Source: a virus | Length of the DNA stretch: 30,630 nt | Strand: one strand, 5' to 3' | Virus record (IMG/VR): IMGVR_UViG_3300037493_005297 | Location: 1-30,630 of that record | Shown here: positions 28,658-30,630 of the stretch, in pieces | Layout of the letters: each line of letters starts with the position of its first letter | How positions within the stretch are numbered: the first letter of the stretch is position 1 | The notes under the pieces: model-generated | What the model was told of the DNA's origin: nothing | Database searches by the model: none | The model's input: the letters and a program-made list of their open reading frames with translations, nothing else | Position numbers and translations under genes: made by a program

Positions 28658-29900
28658 GCGCATCGCGTTCGGGCGCGCCGAGGTGGACGCGCTCCTCACT
28701 CGCCCCGCGCCGACGAAGAAGGGCGCATCGCCGCCGCTGGCGTGCCTTGAGAATCTGAACATCATCCTGACGCGGGATCCCGTCATCGGCTTCCGCATCG
28801 GGTTCGATGCGTTCCGCAGGGCGCACACATGGGACCGGAAGGCGACGACGGATGAGGAGGAGACCCGCGTCAACACCGAGATCCAGATCGTCTACGGGCT
28901 GCGGTGCCCGACGGCTCTGATGCGTGAGGCGTTCTGTGCGGCGGCGCTGCGGCGCGAGTTCCATCCTGTTGTTGATTACCTCGGCGGCCTCGTCTGGGAC
29001 GGCGTCCCCCGCGCTGACTCGATCCTCCTCCGGTACGCCGGCGCCGCGGACACGGCGTTGAATCGCGCGCTCGGGCGGCGCTGGCTCCGTTCATGCGTGG
29101 CTCGCGTGCTCGAACCGGGGTGCAAGGTCGACACCGTCCTCATCCTTGTCGGCCCCCAGGGCGCGGGCAAGTCGTCATTCTTTCGCGCGATGATGCCGCG
29201 GCGCGAATGGTTCTCGGACACGCCTATCGACTTCAGCCACAAGGACGCCTACGCGCAGATGCAGGGCATCTGGGTCTACGAGCTCGCCGAGCTGGGAGGG
29301 ATGCGCGCCCGCGATGCCGAGACGATCAAGGCGTTCCTCGCCGCTGGCGTGGACCGCTTCCGCCCGCCCTACGCGCGCAACGTCGTGGAGCTCACGCGGC
29401 AGAACGTCTTCGTGGGCTCCACGAATGAGGACGAGTTCCTGGACGACCCGACGGGCGCGCGGCGGTTCTGGCCGGTGCGCGTCGGCGAGGTGGACCTCGA
29501 GGCCGTCAAGGCCGACCGCGATCAGCTCTGGGCTGAGGTCTACGAGGAGATGACGCCTGGCGTCGGCCGGCCTCTCCCGCCGTGGTGGCTGTCGCCAGAG
29601 GAGGACGCCGAGCTCGCCGAGGACCAGGTGGTCTACACGCGCGGCGATCCGTGGGGCGACATCGTCGCGGCGTGGACCTCGCCGCAGCACGTCACCGAGA
29701 TCGGCGTGACGGCCGCCGACATCCGCGACGGCGTCACCGTCGCTCACGTCCTCGGCGCCGTCCTCGCCATCGACGTCGGGCAACAGCACAAGGCCGCGGC
29801 GATGCGCGTGGCCGGGATCCTGACTCGCCTCGGGTGGCGAAAGAAGAAAGGCAGCTTCAACGGGCGTCGGGAGTCGCGCTGGTTCCTGTCGACCTCGTGA
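28629..29900 (+). CDS. VapE-like replicative helicase
   Basis: A 423-residue P-loop ATPase of the virulence-associated E/D5-like type. Walker A GPQGAGKSS is at 175-183, Walker B WVYELAEL at 215-222, and the family signature of sensor Asn and arginine finger STNEDEFLDDPTGARRFWPV at 264-283. The C-terminal region (about 350-423) has winged-helix-like segments (AHVLGAVLAI, AMRVAGILTRLGWRKKKG) that may bind the origin. The ATG at 28629 follows GGGGGA and overlaps the primase by 29 bases; the longer frame from 28521 is rejected. The candidate origin starts 4 bases after its stop. Confidence 0.88.
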   Translation: MDEHFQTDTERIAFGRAEVDALLTRPAPTKKGASPPLACLENLNIILTRDPVIGFRIGFDAFRRAHTWDRKATTDEEETRVNTEIQIVYGLRCPTALMREAFCAAALRREFHPVVDYLGGLVWDGVPRADSILLRYAGAADTALNRALGRRWLRSCVARVLEPGCKVDTVLILVGPQGAGKSSFFRAMMPRREWFSDTPIDFSHKDAYAQMQGIWVYELAELGGMRARDAETIKAFLAAGVDRFRPPYARNVVELTRQNVFVGSTNEDEFLDDPTGARRFWPVRVGEVDLEAVKADRDQLWAEVYEEMTPGVGRPLPPWWLSPEEDAELAEDQVVYTRGDPWGDIVAAWTSPQHVTEIGVTAADIRDGVTVAHVLGAVLAIDVGQQHKAAAMRVAGILTRLGWRKKKGSFNGRRESRWFLSTS

Positions 29901-29905
29901 GCGCC

Positions 29906-29942
29906 TACACCACCTACACCACCTACACCACCTTGCACCACC
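29906..29942 (+). repeat. Left iteron array, TACACCACC x3 plus one variant
   Basis: Copies at 29906-29914, 29915-29923 and 29924-29932 are exact. After one extra T, TGCACCACC (29934-29942) differs at one base. A 9-bp period is close to, but not exactly, one DNA helical turn, so bound proteins would be slightly staggered. Confidence 0.95.
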
Positions 29943-30006
29943 TTTTGGAATAGAGGCTAAGTAGATGAAGATTAGTATATATACTCTATTGGGAAAGGTG
30001 GGGTTT

Positions 30007-30042
30007 GGTGGTGTAGGTGGTGTAGGTGGTGTAGGTGGTGTA
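30007..30042 (-). repeat. Right iteron array, four exact copies in opposite orientation
   Basis: GGTGGTGTA occurs at 30007-30015, 30016-30024, 30025-30033 and 30034-30042. These are reverse complements of the left array. A degenerate copy GGTGGGGTT (29997-30005) precedes them, mirroring the variant copy on the left. Confidence 0.95.
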
Positions 30043-30059
30043 GCTCCGCGAGGCGGACG

Positions 30060-30569
30060 ATGAGCCGCCCGAAGCCCCCGCCCCCGCCCCTGCCGTCAAT
30101 GCCCGCGCCGATCACCTGGGGCCAGTACGTCGCGACACCGGCGCCGCCGCTCGACCTCGGCGGGCGGGTGCGCTGGCGCCTTGTCGGGCCAGGCGTAGAC
30201 AGGTGGTTCAGCTGGCGCACGCGCGAGGCCGCGGTGCGCGACGTCGCCGAGTGGATGCGGGCGACGGGGCTTGACGTGTCGCCGGCGGCGGCGACCCAGG
30301 CGTGGATGGAGTTTCCGGCGCCGTCGCTCACGCTCTCGCCGGGCCTGGTAGAGAGGGCGCCTCGAGACAGGCGGTACTTGCCCGAGCACGACGGGCCGTT
30401 GCCGCCGTGGGCCGTCGTGAACGAGGACAAGGAGCCGCTCGCGTGCATCATCGTCGGGTGTCGACAGCGGATGAACTCTCGCCGGCTCTGCAAAAGCCAC
30501 GACACCATGGCGAGAAGGGCAGGAGTGAGGCACCGTATCGGGCCGTTGTCGTCGGGAGAGGCCTCTTGA
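30060..30569 (+). CDS. Hypothetical protein with C-terminal zinc-ribbon-like motif (169 aa)
   Basis: A 169-residue protein beginning SRPKPPPPPLPSMPAPITWG, with a middle part WFSWRTREAAVRDVAEWM and a C-terminal metal-binding pattern: C129, C134, C144 and H147 (C-x4-C-x9-C-x2-H, ending RRLCKSH). This resembles the small Cys/His modules found near the ends of many phage proteins. GAGG precedes the ATG at 30060. It is the last gene before the genome end and would precede the packaging genes on a circular map. DNA binding is possible; no function is established. Confidence 0.6.
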   Translation: MSRPKPPPPPLPSMPAPITWGQYVATPAPPLDLGGRVRWRLVGPGVDRWFSWRTREAAVRDVAEWMRATGLDVSPAAATQAWMEFPAPSLTLSPGLVERAPRDRRYLPEHDGPLPPWAVVNEDKEPLACIIVGCRQRMNSRRLCKSHDTMARRAGVRHRIGPLSSGEAS

Positions 30570-30630
30570 GGGGGCGGGGGAGGGGCGGAGCCATGGATAC
30601 CTAAAGGCGACCCCCGGACCGCGTCAGCCC
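30570..30630. other. G-rich right end region
   Basis: No gene seen. Several G-runs (GGGGGCGGGGGAGGGG) follow the last stop and might form G-quadruplexes. The last 11 bases repeat the window start. Confidence 0.4.
30620..30630. repeat. Right copy of 11-base terminal direct repeat
   Basis: CGCGTCAGCCC matches bases 1-11 exactly. See the left copy; a true cohesive end or an assembly overlap are both possible. Confidence 0.6.

Larger units (their letters stand above)
29904..30042. other. Candidate replication origin: inverted iteron arrays around an AT-rich core
   Basis: After the helicase stop lie three perfect tandem copies of TACACCACC (29906-29932) and one degenerate copy (29934-29942). After a core, a degenerate copy (29997-30005) and four perfect tandem copies of the reverse complement GGTGGTGTA (30007-30042) follow. 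The core (29943-29996) is very AT-rich and contains a perfect 12-bp palindrome AGTATATATACT (29974-29985) and inverted AATAGAG/CTCTATT (29949-29955 and 29984-29990). Iterons plus an AT-rich unwinding region beside primase and helicase genes are the usual ingredients of a phage or plasmid origin. Confidence 0.72.

Noticed and set aside
29904-30042. CRISPR-like array
   Set aside because: The 9-bp units are contiguous without spacers and occur in two orientations, so they are iterons and not CRISPR repeats.
1-30630. Integrase, excisionase or partition genes showing a temperate life style
   Set aside because: No tyrosine or serine recombinase motif was recognised in any frame. The ParB-like domain at the left end is part of a methyltransferase, not a partition protein.
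1-30630. tRNA genes
   Set aside because: No cloverleaf with a GTTCGAATC-like T-arm and CCA-type acceptor was seen in the gaps, which are mostly too short.

Overview
This window looks like the complete genome of a small tailed bacteriophage (Caudoviricetes, siphovirus-like), about 30.6 kb. It has a canonical order of head, neck, tail, fibre and lysis genes followed by two early/replication arms. Genes are tightly packed, and most neighbours overlap by 4 bases (GTGA/ATGA/TTGA). Third codon positions are overwhelmingly G or C, which points to a high-GC bacterial host; nothing in the sequence lets me name it. The two contig ends share an 11-base direct repeat, as expected for a circular contig or filled-in cohesive ends. 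I see no tRNA, rRNA, CRISPR array, insertion sequence or integrase.

Positions 1-21404 (+ strand) hold the packaging and virion genes. In order they are: a ParB-like/DNA-methyltransferase fusion, a putative small terminase, a second (Dam-like) methyltransferase, the large terminase, portal, scaffold, major capsid protein (with its own sigma70-like promoter, a hairpin leader and a downstream terminator hairpin), four head/neck genes, tail tube, a two-gene tail-chaperone module with a possible -1 frameshift, an HK97-gp10-like protein, a short tape measure, a baseplate/hub protein, a 1094-residue tail protein with three sialidase-type Asp-boxes, further fibre proteins, and a lysis cassette (single-TM holin candidate plus M15 peptidase endolysin).

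Positions 25240-21379 (- strand) form a leftward operon. It encodes a small protein, a 35-residue membrane peptide, an Erf-type single-strand annealing protein, an SSB-like protein with an acidic DDDIPF tail, and several unknowns. The unknowns include an acidic cysteine protein, a protein carrying a 75-bp internal duplication, and two tandem paralogues.

Positions 25241-25376 are an intergenic control region with an imperfect palindrome and candidate divergent promoters, laid out like a lambdoid immunity region. To the right (25377-30569, + strand) lie an XRE-type HTH protein, a RusA-type Holliday-junction resolvase, small genes, a ribbon-helix-helix candidate, a visibly AT-richer PD-(D/E)XK nuclease-like gene set off by a strong hairpin, an AEP-type primase and a VapE-like helicase. 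Just after the helicase is the most striking non-coding element: two opposed arrays of a 9-bp repeat flanking an AT-rich core with a 12-bp palindrome, which I propose as the replication origin. A zinc-ribbon-like small protein closes the arm before the genome end.

My reading of how the parts work together: the HTH protein controls the divergent arms; the primase and helicase start replication at the repeat-flanked origin; Erf, SSB-like and RusA proteins make and resolve recombination intermediates; and the terminase, with two methyltransferases interleaved around it, packages possibly modified DNA.
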